Below are positions 1 through 7,604 of a stretch of 64,000 nucleotides of DNA, in pieces (position 1 is the first letter of the stretch; every line of letters starts with the position of its first letter). Below the pieces are notes generated by a model, which saw nothing but the letters and a program-made list of their open reading frames with translations, was not told the DNA's origin and made no database searches. The DNA is taken from positions 1-64,000 of the forward strand of contig NZ_JACHJJ010000009.1 in assembly GCF_014203605.1 (NCBI RefSeq). Reading direction: 5' to 3'. The translations under genes were made by a program, and so were the position numbers. This stretch comes from Thiemannella venezuelensis. Its GTDB lineage: Bacteria > Actinomycetota > Actinomycetes > Streptosporangiales > Streptosporangiaceae.

Positions 1-1
1 C

Positions 2-76
2 TCCCGGTACGCCAAGCGCGCGGTCATCTACCGCTGCCAGATCCTGCTGGTCGCGACCTTGGACTGGCTTTCGTGA
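2..76 (+). mobile_element. C-terminal end of an IS5-like transposase (cut by window edge)
   Basis: The frame starting at base 2 runs from the window edge to a TGA at 74-76 and encodes AKRAVIYRCQILLVATLDW near its end. This resembles the extreme C-terminus of the IS5-type DDE transposases common in actinomycetes. The rest of the gene lies outside the window. The bases just after the stop (about 77-95, containing CACAGGACAGGCCT) may be the right terminal inverted repeat, but the left end is not available to confirm it. Following genes are orphan or truncated, as expected at an insertion boundary. Family call is by motif memory only. Confidence 0.5.
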
Positions 77-331
77 TTCACAGGACAGGCCTTAGAGGCA
101 TCCACCGGAGAGCCGGCGCCGGGCTCCGCGCGCCTCGTGTTTGACCATGATGAGTGGGACGAGTGACTTTGGGCCGTTGAACAGGGCGTCAGGAGGTCGA
201 TCATGATCACTCGCGACCGGCTCGATGCCCAGCTCAGCCGCTCTGCGAGGCGTGCTCCATGTACTCCTCAAGCTGGCCGTTCGGCCTCGCGCTCTCTCCA
301 CGCCGTCTGGCGTCGCGGTTACGGTAAGGGC

Positions 332-586
332 ATGGACGAGGCCATGGTGAGTGCGGAGAGGTGGCGCGAACAGGTTCGGGCGCGAGGTTCCATTGAGCAG
401 GACCGTGAGGCGCTGGCCCGGCTGATCGAGTACGACCACGATCCGTTCGAGACCGAGCTGTACGAGAGCTCCTCCGACCCGCGGAACCGGTTGGCCGACA
501 AGGCCGAGAGGTCGTACGCCGGTCAGTACGACCGCCGCCTGCGCCGGCTGAGGGAGCGCGCCAGGCACACCGAGGCCGATGAGTAG
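332..586 (+). CDS. Small charged hypothetical protein (84 aa)
   Basis: The frame is open from 203, but the upstream part is Arg/Ser-rich and low in information, so the ATG at 332 is the more credible start. The product is very rich in Arg and Glu, has no membrane segment and is probably helical (a WREQVRARGSIEQDREALARL-like amphipathic stretch, then RRLRRLRERARH at the end). I do not recognise the family. It sits between a transposase remnant and a truncated DUF1963 gene, so it may itself be a remnant of a longer gene. Confidence 0.35.
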   Translation: MDEAMVSAERWREQVRARGSIEQDREALARLIEYDHDPFETELYESSSDPRNRLADKAERSYAGQYDRRLRRLRERARHTEADE

Positions 587-700
587 CCGCTGCGGGATAT
601 GCGCCGAATGATCTTCGGTGGTCGAGGTGCGGGAAGATGCCGCCACCCTGGTCAGAGGCGTAACGCTGCAGATCTCACCGACCTCCTCGCCGAACCGCCC

Positions 701-1204
701 ATGCGCCGCCACGCCACCCCCGACAGCCTCCCCGGCACCCCGGCGGCCGACCTCAGCCGGGAGGGCTACCTACCGCGCCCCTGCGTGCTCCATCCCGAAC
801 GCGTCACCGAATACCCCTATCCCGAAGAGCTCCCCGAGCAGCTCCACGCCGCCCTCGACGCGTGGGACGAAGAAACCGACCGTCCCTACCAGGAGCTCCT
901 GTCCATCGCACCGGGCTGCAAGATCGGCGGATGGGAGTCCTGGCACCTCACCGACATGTACCCGCTGCCCTGCACCGTCTGCGGAACCGAGACCGAACCG
1001 CTCCTCAAACTGGACAGCAGCGAATGGGGCGGCGGCAGCGAACCACGATGGCGGCCTCTGGAAGAACACCACCTCGCCTGGGGAACGCCCGAATGCGAGG
1101 AGACCCGCGAGCCCACCACGATGACGCTCGGTCGCTACGGAGCCCTCACCGTCTTCCTCTGTCCCCGCTCCGTCGAACACGGCTACCGCCTGACCGTCCA
1201 ATAG
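701..1204 (+). pseudogene. DUF1963 (YwqG-like) protein, probably N-terminally truncated
   Basis: The product carries the C-terminal hallmarks of the DUF1963/YwqG family: KIGGWESWHLTDMYPLPC, then CTVCGTETEPLLKLDSSEWG, then an Arg/Glu-rich segment and GRYGALTVFLCP. The biochemical role of the family is not established. Members are usually about 250-300 residues and have an N-terminal half that is missing here (167 aa from the ATG at 701; the frame can be extended back only to 599 with unrelated Arg-rich sequence). The truncation and the nearby IS remnant suggest a gene cut by rearrangement. An intact short paralogue cannot be excluded. Confidence 0.5.
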
Positions 1205-1858
1205 CCGCCACCAGCCCTTGCGTCTCCGGCGGGAGCGCAACGGCCCCGGAGCGATCACCGGTGAAGCGTTCTCGGACTCGTACGGTTCCAGGAGCCATGC
1301 TGGGCGCCATCCGAACGGACGATCATGAACCGAGTCGGACGGATCTGAACGGCCGGAGGCTCGGTGAGCAGCGTGGCGAACGGGTCTGAACGATCCTGGA
1401 AGCCGTTCGGGGACCTGGTAAACAGAAGGGCAGGGGGCCGATTCCCCTCGTGGGCTCGCATGAGAAAGGCCGCTGAACAGGTGATACGCCGTCAGGGGCC
1501 TTCCGTTTCCGGTGTTCGACCGGTGCTCTCGGAGCCTTTGGGAGCCGCGGGCGCCTGTCCGCCCAGGAGAGTCCCCGAAATCGCCGTCGCCGCCCTGATG
1601 CACGACCTCTCCTGGAGCGACGAGGGGCTGTGCACCCTGTCCGAAGGACGGCGGCGGCCGACCCGGATCTGCGGGGCCCGCATGGACCTTCCCGCTATCG
1701 AAGGGGAGCCGCGACCATGTCCGACAACGGGGTACACCGACGACGCCGACCGGTATCGAGGCCGGTTCCTGGGCCGCTTCGTCGACCTCGAGGGCATCCC
1801 GCAGTGCCGCGCGCCGAGCCGGCAGCACCCCGAGATGCCCTGGGAAGCACCGGACCGG
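1205..1858. other. 654-base stretch without a recognisable gene
   Basis: Open frames exist on both strands because of the high GC content, but none gives a recognisable domain or a start with a convincing ribosome binding site. The long plus-strand frame through 1364-2746 is antisense to the Lsr2-DUF6461 gene and is taken as a shadow. An acidic stretch around 1602-1850 (DLEGIPQCR in one plus frame) could be a decayed coding remnant. I see no tRNA, repeat array or strong terminator here. Confidence 0.4.
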
Positions 1859-2653
1859 TCAGGAGGCGCCGGGAACGGCCGCGCCGAGGATCGGCCGGTG
1901 AAGGTGCCTCTGAGTGAGGACGGCGCCTGTGACACGGGCGGCGATCGCAAGGGCCGCCTCGATGGGGTTGTCGATCTGGTCGGCGGCTTCCGGATCGATG
2001 CCGAGATCCCGGAGATGGCCGTTGAGCCGGTCCGGGTCGCTTCCCTGCCGGTTGTGCGGGAACGTCGGGTCGATGTCGGTGATGAGCACACCGTCGGCGG
2101 CATAGGAGAGGTGGTGCCGGGCGGCGTAGTCGTGCCGCATCACCGCCACGGCTTCGCCGCCACCGCCGGACAGGTTCCCAAGCGTCGGGGGTTCTGCTCC
2201 GCGCCAGCCGTCCTCCTCGGCGGCGACGGCCCAGTCGCCGATCCGGGTCACGGTGATGAACCGGGGGCCCTCCGGAACCGAGTGATCCCCGTCGAGGATC
2301 GGGCGGATGTCTTCGGCGGCGGCACCCAGCCGGTGCAGCATTTCGTACTCGTCGATCCCTCGGGCGAAGACGGCGGTGTAGATCGGGCCGAGCGGACCGT
2401 CCTGCTGCCAGGTGAAGTCCTCCGGCGACGGGCCTGGCGTCCTCGCAGTGGCCCGAACGAGTTCGATTTTCCCTGCCTGTTCGTAGGCCTCGGGGGCGGC
2501 GGCGAAGAACGCTTCCACGATCTCCTCTGCGACCCGTCCCCGATGACTGACCGGATATCCGTTGGCCCGCGCCCACTCCCGCATGGCGAGGCTCAGCGAT
2601 CTGCTGGTGACGAGGCGGGTGATCCGCAGGGGTGTGAATCCGGGTTCCGGCAT
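1859..2653 (-). CDS. Lsr2-type DNA-binding domain fused to DUF6461
   Basis: Residues about 19-50 (MREWARANGYPVSHRGRVAE) match the C-terminal DNA-bridging domain of Lsr2, with its W-A-R-A-N-G-x-x-V-S-x-R-G-R pattern; the RGR is the AT-hook-like motif that enters the minor groove of AT-rich DNA. The remaining residues, about 75-260, match DUF6461 (YTAVFARGIDEYEMLHRLGA, then DGWRGAEPPTLGNLS and HYAARHHLSYAADG). No membrane segment or signal is present. Lsr2 is known as a xenogeneic silencer; what the fused DUF6461 adds is unknown. The gene is a single-gene unit bordered by a gene-poor stretch. The start ATG at 2653 has no strong Shine-Dalgarno. Confidence 0.7.
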   Translation of the reverse strand: MPEPGFTPLRITRLVTSRSLSLAMREWARANGYPVSHRGRVAEEIVEAFFAAAPEAYEQAGKIELVRATARTPGPSPEDFTWQQDGPLGPIYTAVFARGIDEYEMLHRLGAAAEDIRPILDGDHSVPEGPRFITVTRIGDWAVAAEEDGWRGAEPPTLGNLSGGGGEAVAVMRHDYAARHHLSYAADGVLITDIDPTFPHNRQGSDPDRLNGHLRDLGIDPEAADQIDNPIEAALAIAARVTGAVLTQRHLHRPILGAAVPGAS

Positions 2654-2774
2654 GCGGGGAATCTACTGCGCTCTACTCCTGTCGTACCACCGCCCGAACC
2701 TGAGCATCCCACCGAGGCCCACCTGAGCACCCCTACTCAAGGCTAGGCGCCTCTGACCAGGCAGAATCGCTCTC

Positions 2775-3176
2775 ATGGGACTTCTGCGAGCGATACTCCG
2801 CCACGTCTCCCGATATGACCGGGGCACCTTCGCCCTGTCCATCGCCGGTCCTTACGCCCTGATCGTCGTCGCCGCGACCGTCTACGTGGAGATCGCCACA
2901 CACCGGCCGGGCAGCCAAGGCTTCGAGGCGCTCGTACTGTTCATGATCACTGCTCCGATCTCGGAACTCTTCATCTTCCTGCCCCTTGCTTCGCTCCCGC
3001 CGACGCTCTTCCTCTTGCTGTACACCGCCGCAGGGCTGTTTCAGGCGTGGCTCCTCTGGCTCATCGCGCGGGGGCGTAGAAAGACCGCGCCTCCGGCGAA
3101 GGTCCCGCCTCCGCAGGAGTGGTCAGGGCCGAGGCCGGTCCCGGTTGCGCCCTCACGGTCACCTGATGGCGGTTGA
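2775..3176 (+). CDS. Small integral membrane protein (133 aa)
   Basis: The sequence has three predicted membrane helices: about 22-42 (LSIAGPYALIVVAATVYVEI), 55-75 (LVLFMITAPISELFIFLPLA) and 78-100 (LPPTLFLLLYTAAGLFQAWL). A basic cytoplasmic tail rich in Arg, Lys and Pro follows. The layout resembles the small SCO4225-type membrane proteins of actinomycetes, but that comparison is from memory. No catalytic motif is visible. Divergent in direction from the preceding gene and convergent with the following one, so it is probably transcribed alone. Confidence 0.6.
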   Translation: MGLLRAILRHVSRYDRGTFALSIAGPYALIVVAATVYVEIATHRPGSQGFEALVLFMITAPISELFIFLPLASLPPTLFLLLYTAAGLFQAWLLWLIARGRRKTAPPAKVPPPQEWSGPRPVPVAPSRSPDGG

Positions 3177-3216
3177 TCTCCGTACGGAGTCGGGGCGATG
3201 GCTTTGGTCCGTGAAG

Positions 3217-3480
3217 TCACATTCGACGACGCCGTAGTTCCTCAAGCCATTGGCGCACCTGCTCGCCGTCATGCAGGAAGTCCTCGTCCGGCCCGTTGCG
3301 CAGGCCGATCCCGTGCAGAAGGCCCAGCGCCCACCATGACACGTCATCCCAGACGAGATCATCATCGGTGACCCAGCGCCATGCCCGGCGGTCCGCCTCC
3401 TCCCGGCTCATCCGTCCATCGAGAACCTCGGTGAAACACTGCTCGATCTCATCCGGCCCCGGCTGCTCATCGCCGTTCAC
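3217..3480 (-). CDS. Hypothetical protein, acidic, GTG start preferred (87 aa)
   Basis: The frame is open back to 3699, but the upstream 73 residues are Arg/Pro-rich and look non-coding. I prefer the GTG at 3480, giving a compact acidic protein starting VNGDEQPGPDEIEQCF and containing ADRRAWRWVTDDDLVWDDVS and a closing VRQWLEELRRRRM. The Trp-rich centre suggests a small folded domain, possibly of the kind that travels next to polymorphic-toxin or orphan loci, but I do not recognise it. It converges with the membrane protein upstream and is divergent from the MOSC gene. Confidence 0.4.
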   Translation of the reverse strand: MNGDEQPGPDEIEQCFTEVLDGRMSREEADRRAWRWVTDDDLVWDDVSWWALGLLHGIGLRNGPDEDFLHDGEQVRQWLEELRRRRM

Positions 3481-3733
3481 GGGCTGACCGTACTCCGATG
3501 GGGCGAACGCCGGCTGATACGGCGCTGGAAGCCTGCGAGGCGGCGGCCGGTGGAACTTCCGAGCCGACTCCGGCGGAACCCGCGAAGCCGCTGCAGGGTT
3601 TTCGGTGAACGGACCCCGCCTCCTCGCCCGAGAGCATGCGAGATCCGATTCGGGGGGACCCGATGCTCCGATCCGGGCATGCTGTGGAAGCGCTCCCATA
3701 GTCTGAGAGAGCGCTTTCTCCTATCCTTGCCCA

Positions 3734-4528
3734 ATGGAACTAGCGGAGATCCGCGCCTATCCCCTCAAATCCGCCAGAGGCATCCTCCGCCCATCCGCCC
3801 GAGTCCTCCCGTGGGGTCTGGAAGGCGACCGTCGCTGGGCCGTGGTGGATCCGCTGGGAGAGCTGATCTGGGTAGGCGAACACCCCCGGCTCCTCTCGGT
3901 TTCGGCCACGGAAACCCCTGAGGGCGGCCTCCACCTGTCGGCGAAGGGCCTGGGCGAACTCAAGGTCCCCCCGGCCGCCGGCGACACGATCTCGATAAGT
4001 TGCTCCAACCTCGACCGGGCCGTGCCCGCCCACGCCGACGCCGATGAATGGTTCACCCGTCTGCTCGGCAGACCCGCCCGCCTCATCTGGCTGGACGACC
4101 CCGGACGCCGGACCGCCACCGAGGAAAAGGGCGGCCTCTGGGACGGACCTCTCCTTCTCGTCTCCAGGAGTTCGCTCCAGCGCCTGGACGACTGGATCGC
4201 CGAAGGCGCCATGGAACGCCAGGAACATCCTCCGGCCCCCCTCGACGTCGCCCGCTTCCGGCCCAACGCCGTCATCGACGGCGCGGAACCCTTCGCGGAG
4301 GACGCCTGGACGTCGGTCCGCATCGGCGGGATCGACTTCCGCGTCTCGGCGTTGTGCGACCGCTGCGCCGCCACCACCTGGGACCCGGCCACTCAGGACC
4401 GGGGCAAGGAACCCCTGAGGACCCTGGCCAGACACCGCCGCTGGGACGGGAACACCTGGTTCGGCATCCGCCTGGTGCCCAGGAACCTCGGTGAGCTGAG
4501 AGTCGGCGACGACGTCCGGCCAGGCTAG
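3734..4528 (+). CDS. MOSC-domain protein, mARC/YcbX-like molybdenum reductase
   Basis: The 264-residue product has an N-terminal MOSC_N beta-barrel (residues 1-95, ELAEIRAYPLKSARG, GLEGDRRWAVVD) and a C-terminal MOSC domain. CDRCAATTWDPATQDRGKEP matches the motif of mARC and YcbX enzymes in which a Cys ligates the sulfurated molybdenum cofactor, and the following PLRTLARHR matches the conserved KEPLxTLxxYR of that family. Such enzymes reduce N-hydroxylated compounds with electrons from a partner reductase; no partner is encoded next to it. The ATG start follows an AT-rich promoter-like stretch (TATCCTTGCCCA). Length is normal for a bacterial member. Confidence 0.8.
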   Translation: MELAEIRAYPLKSARGILRPSARVLPWGLEGDRRWAVVDPLGELIWVGEHPRLLSVSATETPEGGLHLSAKGLGELKVPPAAGDTISISCSNLDRAVPAHADADEWFTRLLGRPARLIWLDDPGRRTATEEKGGLWDGPLLLVSRSSLQRLDDWIAEGAMERQEHPPAPLDVARFRPNAVIDGAEPFAEDAWTSVRIGGIDFRVSALCDRCAATTWDPATQDRGKEPLRTLARHRRWDGNTWFGIRLVPRNLGELRVGDDVRPG

Positions 4529-4544
4529 CCGGTCAGGCGCCTCA

Positions 4545-4585
4545 GGGCCGCCCTCACGACCGGGGGCCGCCCTCACGACCGGGGG
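4545..4585. repeat. Two tandem copies of a 19-bp unit
   Basis: The unit GGGCCGCCCTCACGACCGG occurs twice head to tail between the convergent MOSC and APH-family genes. It is not a hairpin and looks like a small slippage duplication. Confidence 0.7.
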
Positions 4586-4651
4586 CCGGCGGTCCGCCGC
4601 CACGCCGCCGCCAGGCCGGTTCCACCTGGCCCGGTCCCGGATCCGAGACGA

Positions 4652-5569
4652 TCAGCGATGGGCCGTTGCGATGAGGCGTCGCAGTGCGGCGTGGGCGGGT
4701 GGACCCCACGTGGCCTTGCCGCCTGGACGGCCGCGGACGCCGGCCTCGCCGATGAGGATGCCGCTGAGGGCGCGGCCTACCGCCCAGCCGCGGGCGCGGC
4801 GCAGGGTCGCGGCGTCCGGGGCCGGCCGGTAGGCGTCATGGAAGCGGTCGGCCGTGTCGTCCGGCAGCAGGATCCAGGCGGCGGCGAGGTCGCAGGCCGG
4901 ATCGCCCGCGCAGAGGTCACCGAAGTCGACGACACCGCAGACGGCGCCGTCCGCGGTGAGGACGTTGGCCGGATGCAGGTCGCCGTGGAGCCACAGCGCC
5001 GGGCCCGCCCAGCCGGGCGCGGCGACGGCGTCGTCCCAGACCGCGCGGACGGCGTCCGGGTCGGCGACCAGCCCCAGCTCGGTGGCCGAGGCGAGCTGCC
5101 TGGCGAACCCCTCGGAGTAGTCGGCCAGCGGTCCTCCGCGGTCCCGGCCGGTGGGCGCCCGGTCGGGGGCGGGCCGGTGCAGAGCCGTCAGGAAGGCGGC
5201 CAGAACGTCGGCAGCCTCCGCGGCGCGCGTGACGGGGGCCTGGTCGGCCGGCTCACCCGGTACCCAGGTGGTGACGATCCAGGGCCGCGGAAACAGGGCG
5301 GAGGGTTCACCGAGGCGCTGCGGGACGGGCACCGGAAGCGGAAGGCGCGGGGCGAGGACGGGCAGCCAGGCGTGCTCCTTGCGCAGCAGCGCGTCCGCGG
5401 ACCGCGTCGCCCAGGGCAACCGGACGGCGAGGTCGTCGCCGAGCCGCCAGAGCTGGTTGTCCCAGCCGCGCGCGCCGAGCCGTACAGGGCGATCGGCCAG
5501 GTCGGGGTGCTGGTCGCGCAGCAGATCCCGTACCAGCTCCGCGCTGATCTCGATCTCGGTGTGAGTCAT
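4652..5569 (-). CDS. Aminoglycoside phosphotransferase (APH)-family kinase
   Basis: The 305-residue product shows the APH fold: a lid with DLAVRLPWATRSADALLRKE, the catalytic loop WLHGDLHPANVL (Brenner motif HGDxHxxN) and the metal-binding VVDFGDLCAGDPACDLA. The family phosphorylates small hydroxylated molecules (aminoglycosides, macrolides, choline, homoserine and others), so the substrate cannot be stated. The ATG at 5569 is chosen because it starts the first conserved residues; upstream in-frame sequence back to 5794 is Arg/Pro-rich and antisense to the next gene. It is probably not a clinical resistance gene, as such paralogues are numerous in actinomycetes. Confidence 0.8.
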   Translation of the reverse strand: MTHTEIEISAELVRDLLRDQHPDLADRPVRLGARGWDNQLWRLGDDLAVRLPWATRSADALLRKEHAWLPVLAPRLPLPVPVPQRLGEPSALFPRPWIVTTWVPGEPADQAPVTRAAEAADVLAAFLTALHRPAPDRAPTGRDRGGPLADYSEGFARQLASATELGLVADPDAVRAVWDDAVAAPGWAGPALWLHGDLHPANVLTADGAVCGVVDFGDLCAGDPACDLAAAWILLPDDTADRFHDAYRPAPDAATLRRARGWAVGRALSGILIGEAGVRGRPGGKATWGPPAHAALRRLIATAHR

Positions 5570-5691
5570 GCGGGGCACAGTAGCCGGACGGCGGCCCGCC
5601 CGTTTCCTCCCCGGCCCCCGGCCCCCGGCCCCCGGTCCCCGGTCCGTCACCGTTACCGACGCCGGTGCCGACTCCGGGCTAACCTCGCACC

Positions 5692-6186
5692 ATGACGGCA
5701 AGGGAGACCGACTGGTGGTCGCTGCTGCGTGAGCTGGACGACCCCGAGCACGTGCAATTCCCCAAGGGGTACCGTCACGCCGAGGCCAGGGCACGATTCG
5801 AGCGGCTCGTCACGCGTCTGGAGACGGACTTCGCGTGCCGGAGCACGGTCGACCGGAGCGTCCAGGACGCCAGCCACCACGGGGACGTGGTCATCCCCGG
5901 AGACCGCACCGTGAGCGGGGAGCGGATCTACATCCGGATCAGCAATTTCGGGGACCTCGCCGTTTACTCGCCGGAGAATCTGGGCTGTTACACCGACGCC
6001 GAGAAGTCCGACGTGTTGCATGACGAGGACCGGCGCCGGGTCGAAAGCGCTCTCACCGACCTCGGCTACCTGAACGTCCCGGAGGACCTCCTGTCCGAGC
6101 CCTATGACGGCCGCAGCGCCCTGGCCTCCTACCTCTTGCCCCGGTACCCGCCGAGCTGGTTCATCCGCTTCTTCGACTACCTCTGA
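5692..6186 (+). CDS. Hypothetical protein (164 aa)
   Basis: A soluble, moderately acidic protein that starts MTARETDWWSLLRELDD and ends SWFIRFFDYL. It contains a central beta-like part (GERIYIRISNFGDLAVYSPE) and a C-terminal PEDLLSEPYDG motif. Composition is that of a folded, genuinely coding protein. I do not recognise the family; similar orphan proteins are often immunity-like or stress-associated, but nothing here proves it. Divergent from the APH-family gene with a 122-base gap that probably holds both promoters. Confidence 0.6.
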   Translation: MTARETDWWSLLRELDDPEHVQFPKGYRHAEARARFERLVTRLETDFACRSTVDRSVQDASHHGDVVIPGDRTVSGERIYIRISNFGDLAVYSPENLGCYTDAEKSDVLHDEDRRRVESALTDLGYLNVPEDLLSEPYDGRSALASYLLPRYPPSWFIRFFDYL

Positions 6187-6332
6187 ACGGAGGCGACGGA
6201 GTCCGGGCGGCGGGCCGGCGGGAGGAGGCTCCGCCGGACACCGCGCACCGGCGGGCCCGGCACCGTCCGGCCGCGAGCGGGCTGCGTGCGGCGGGCGGAT
6301 CCGGGTCATCCGGGGCCCGAGTAGGGTGCGGT

Positions 6333-6905
6333 ATGACTGCTCCCCTGGTCGCCGATCCCCCCGGCGGGACGTCGCAGCGCGGCCGGTGGCGGCTGGTTCC
6401 CGCCGGTCCGGTGACCGTCGCCTCGGTGCTGACGGTGCTCGCCGCGTCGGTCCCCGGCGGCGACATGCCGCTGCTCATCGCCGCCGTCCCCGCGTGGCTG
6501 CTGTCCTTCTGCGTGTGGGTGGCGTGCCTCGCGGCCCGCCGCCCCCGGCGCGGCCCGCTGGTCTGCGTCCTGCCGCTGGCCGGTGGACTGGTCTTCGCCC
6601 TGGTCGCTGCGGAGGTTCCGCTGCGGGTCGCTTTCGCGGTGTCCGAGCCCGCACTGACGGAGTACGCCGCCTCTCTGCCGGAACGGGAGCGCTGGGTCTT
6701 CCAGGAGCGACAGGCCGGAGTGTTCCCGATCGGCCGGGCGCGGCGCTGGAACGGGATCACGGAGCTGACGGCGGAAGGTTCCGGAGGAACGCTGGAGCAG
6801 TGCGGCTTCGCCCACGTCCCCGCCGGGCGCCTGCAGAGCCTTGAGGCGTCCCGGATCACGCGCCTGTCCGGCGACTGGTACGCCACGTGCACCGACTTCG
6901 GCTGA
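6333..6905 (+). CDS. Hypothetical membrane protein (190 aa)
   Basis: Three hydrophobic helices are visible in the first half: about 25-43, 46-68 (LLIAAVPAWLLSFCVWVACL) and 75-98 (LVCVLPLAGGLVFALVAAEV). The second half is soluble, with ASLPERERWVFQERQAGVFP and a closing GDWYATCTDFG, and probably lies outside the membrane. Cys residues at the end (CGFAHV, TCTDFG) may form a disulfide. Family unknown. It precedes a relic region. Confidence 0.55.
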   Translation: MTAPLVADPPGGTSQRGRWRLVPAGPVTVASVLTVLAASVPGGDMPLLIAAVPAWLLSFCVWVACLAARRPRRGPLVCVLPLAGGLVFALVAAEVPLRVAFAVSEPALTEYAASLPERERWVFQERQAGVFPIGRARRWNGITELTAEGSGGTLEQCGFAHVPAGRLQSLEASRITRLSGDWYATCTDFG

Positions 6906-6959
6906 CGACGCCGTGGCCTCCGCCCCCGGCATGGGTCGATGATCCCGCCCCTGGAGCCG

Positions 6960-7229
6960 ATGAGCTTTGAACGCGCCATCGCCGCCCCCGCCGGGACCGT
7001 GGGGCGGCGGGTGGCGGCGGTCCTGGCCGACTACCTGATCCTCGTCACACTCCTCGGGTTCGTCGTCATGCCGGTTCTCTTCTGAGCCGGCACCGGAGGC
7101 ACCCCGTCCCTGCGCATGGGCTACGGGCTCCTGACGGGAACCCGCACCTCCCCGACCCGCCTGGAGTTCGAACTCGGCGAGCTCCGCGATCCCCTTCTCG
7201 CGGCGGTCTTCGTCGGCGCCGGCTGCACC
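6960..7229 (+). pseudogene. Relic of an RDD-like membrane protein with an in-frame stop
   Basis: An ATG at 6960 opens a frame reading MSFERAIAAPAGTVGRRVAA, then a hydrophobic helix (DYLILVTLLGFVVMPVLF), and stops at TGA 7083-7085. The same frame resumes past the stop with GGTPSLRMGYGLLTGTRTS and ELRDPLLAAVFVGA. The order GRRVAAxLxDYLI, helix, then a Gly-rich segment resembles an RDD-family membrane protein. Similarity ends near 7225 where a reversed sigma-factor fragment begins. The reading is by eye, so the family call is tentative. The first 41 codons could also be a short independent membrane peptide. Confidence 0.35.
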
Positions 7230-7339
7230 AGGTCCTCGGCGGCGTGCCGGTCCCCGGTCAGGAGGTACGCGGTACGGAACAGCGCCTCCGAGTGATCGAC
7301 GGCGAACCGCCGGAAGCCCGCCTCGAATCCTGGGTCCAC
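7121..7339 (-). pseudogene. 5' fragment of an ECF sigma factor (SigE-family) gene
   Basis: A GTG at 7339 is preceded on the minus strand by a good AGGAGG ribosome binding site and starts VDPGFEAGFRRFAVDHSEAL, followed by FRTAYLLTGDRHAAEDLVQ. This matches sigma region 2 of actinobacterial SigE-family ECF factors (helix FRTAYLLTGDxxxAEDLVQ). After EDLVQ the sequence turns into an unrelated low-complexity tail and stops at 7121, where regions 2.4 to 4 would be expected. The break near 7225 coincides with the end of the RDD-like relic on the other strand, indicating a recombination junction. Confidence 0.6.
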
Positions 7340-7604
7340 CCGTCCTCCTCGCGATGTCACCACGCAAGGGCGCGGGCGGCACACCGAATCTGTGCCGCCC
7401 GGACCGGATCAGGTCCGGGCGGCATAGATGCGCTTCCCGAGGATCGGAGTGAGCCGGTGTCCGCCGGACGTCGGTCGGGCGACCGTGAAATGCCGCTTGC
7501 CATCCCGTAGGATGTCGGTGGTTCGTCGGTGAACTGTCGGTTGGAGTCCCCGTCAAATGTCGGTTCCGCAGTGAGCCGAATAGTCTGCAGTGAGGGGAAG
7601 TGCC
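7340..7604. other. 265-base intergenic region upstream of the DUF4143 ATPase gene
   Basis: No gene is visible. It contains two near repeats (CGGTGGTTCGTCGGTGAACTGTCGG-like, around 7518-7566, with TGTCGGT repeated) that could be regulatory, and the ribosome binding site GAGGGGAA at 7591-7598 for the downstream GTG. Confidence 0.35.

Noticed and set aside
1364-2746. Plus-strand frame of 460 codons across the Lsr2-DUF6461 gene
   Set aside because: The minus-strand reading has two recognisable domains, so the plus frame is a shadow.
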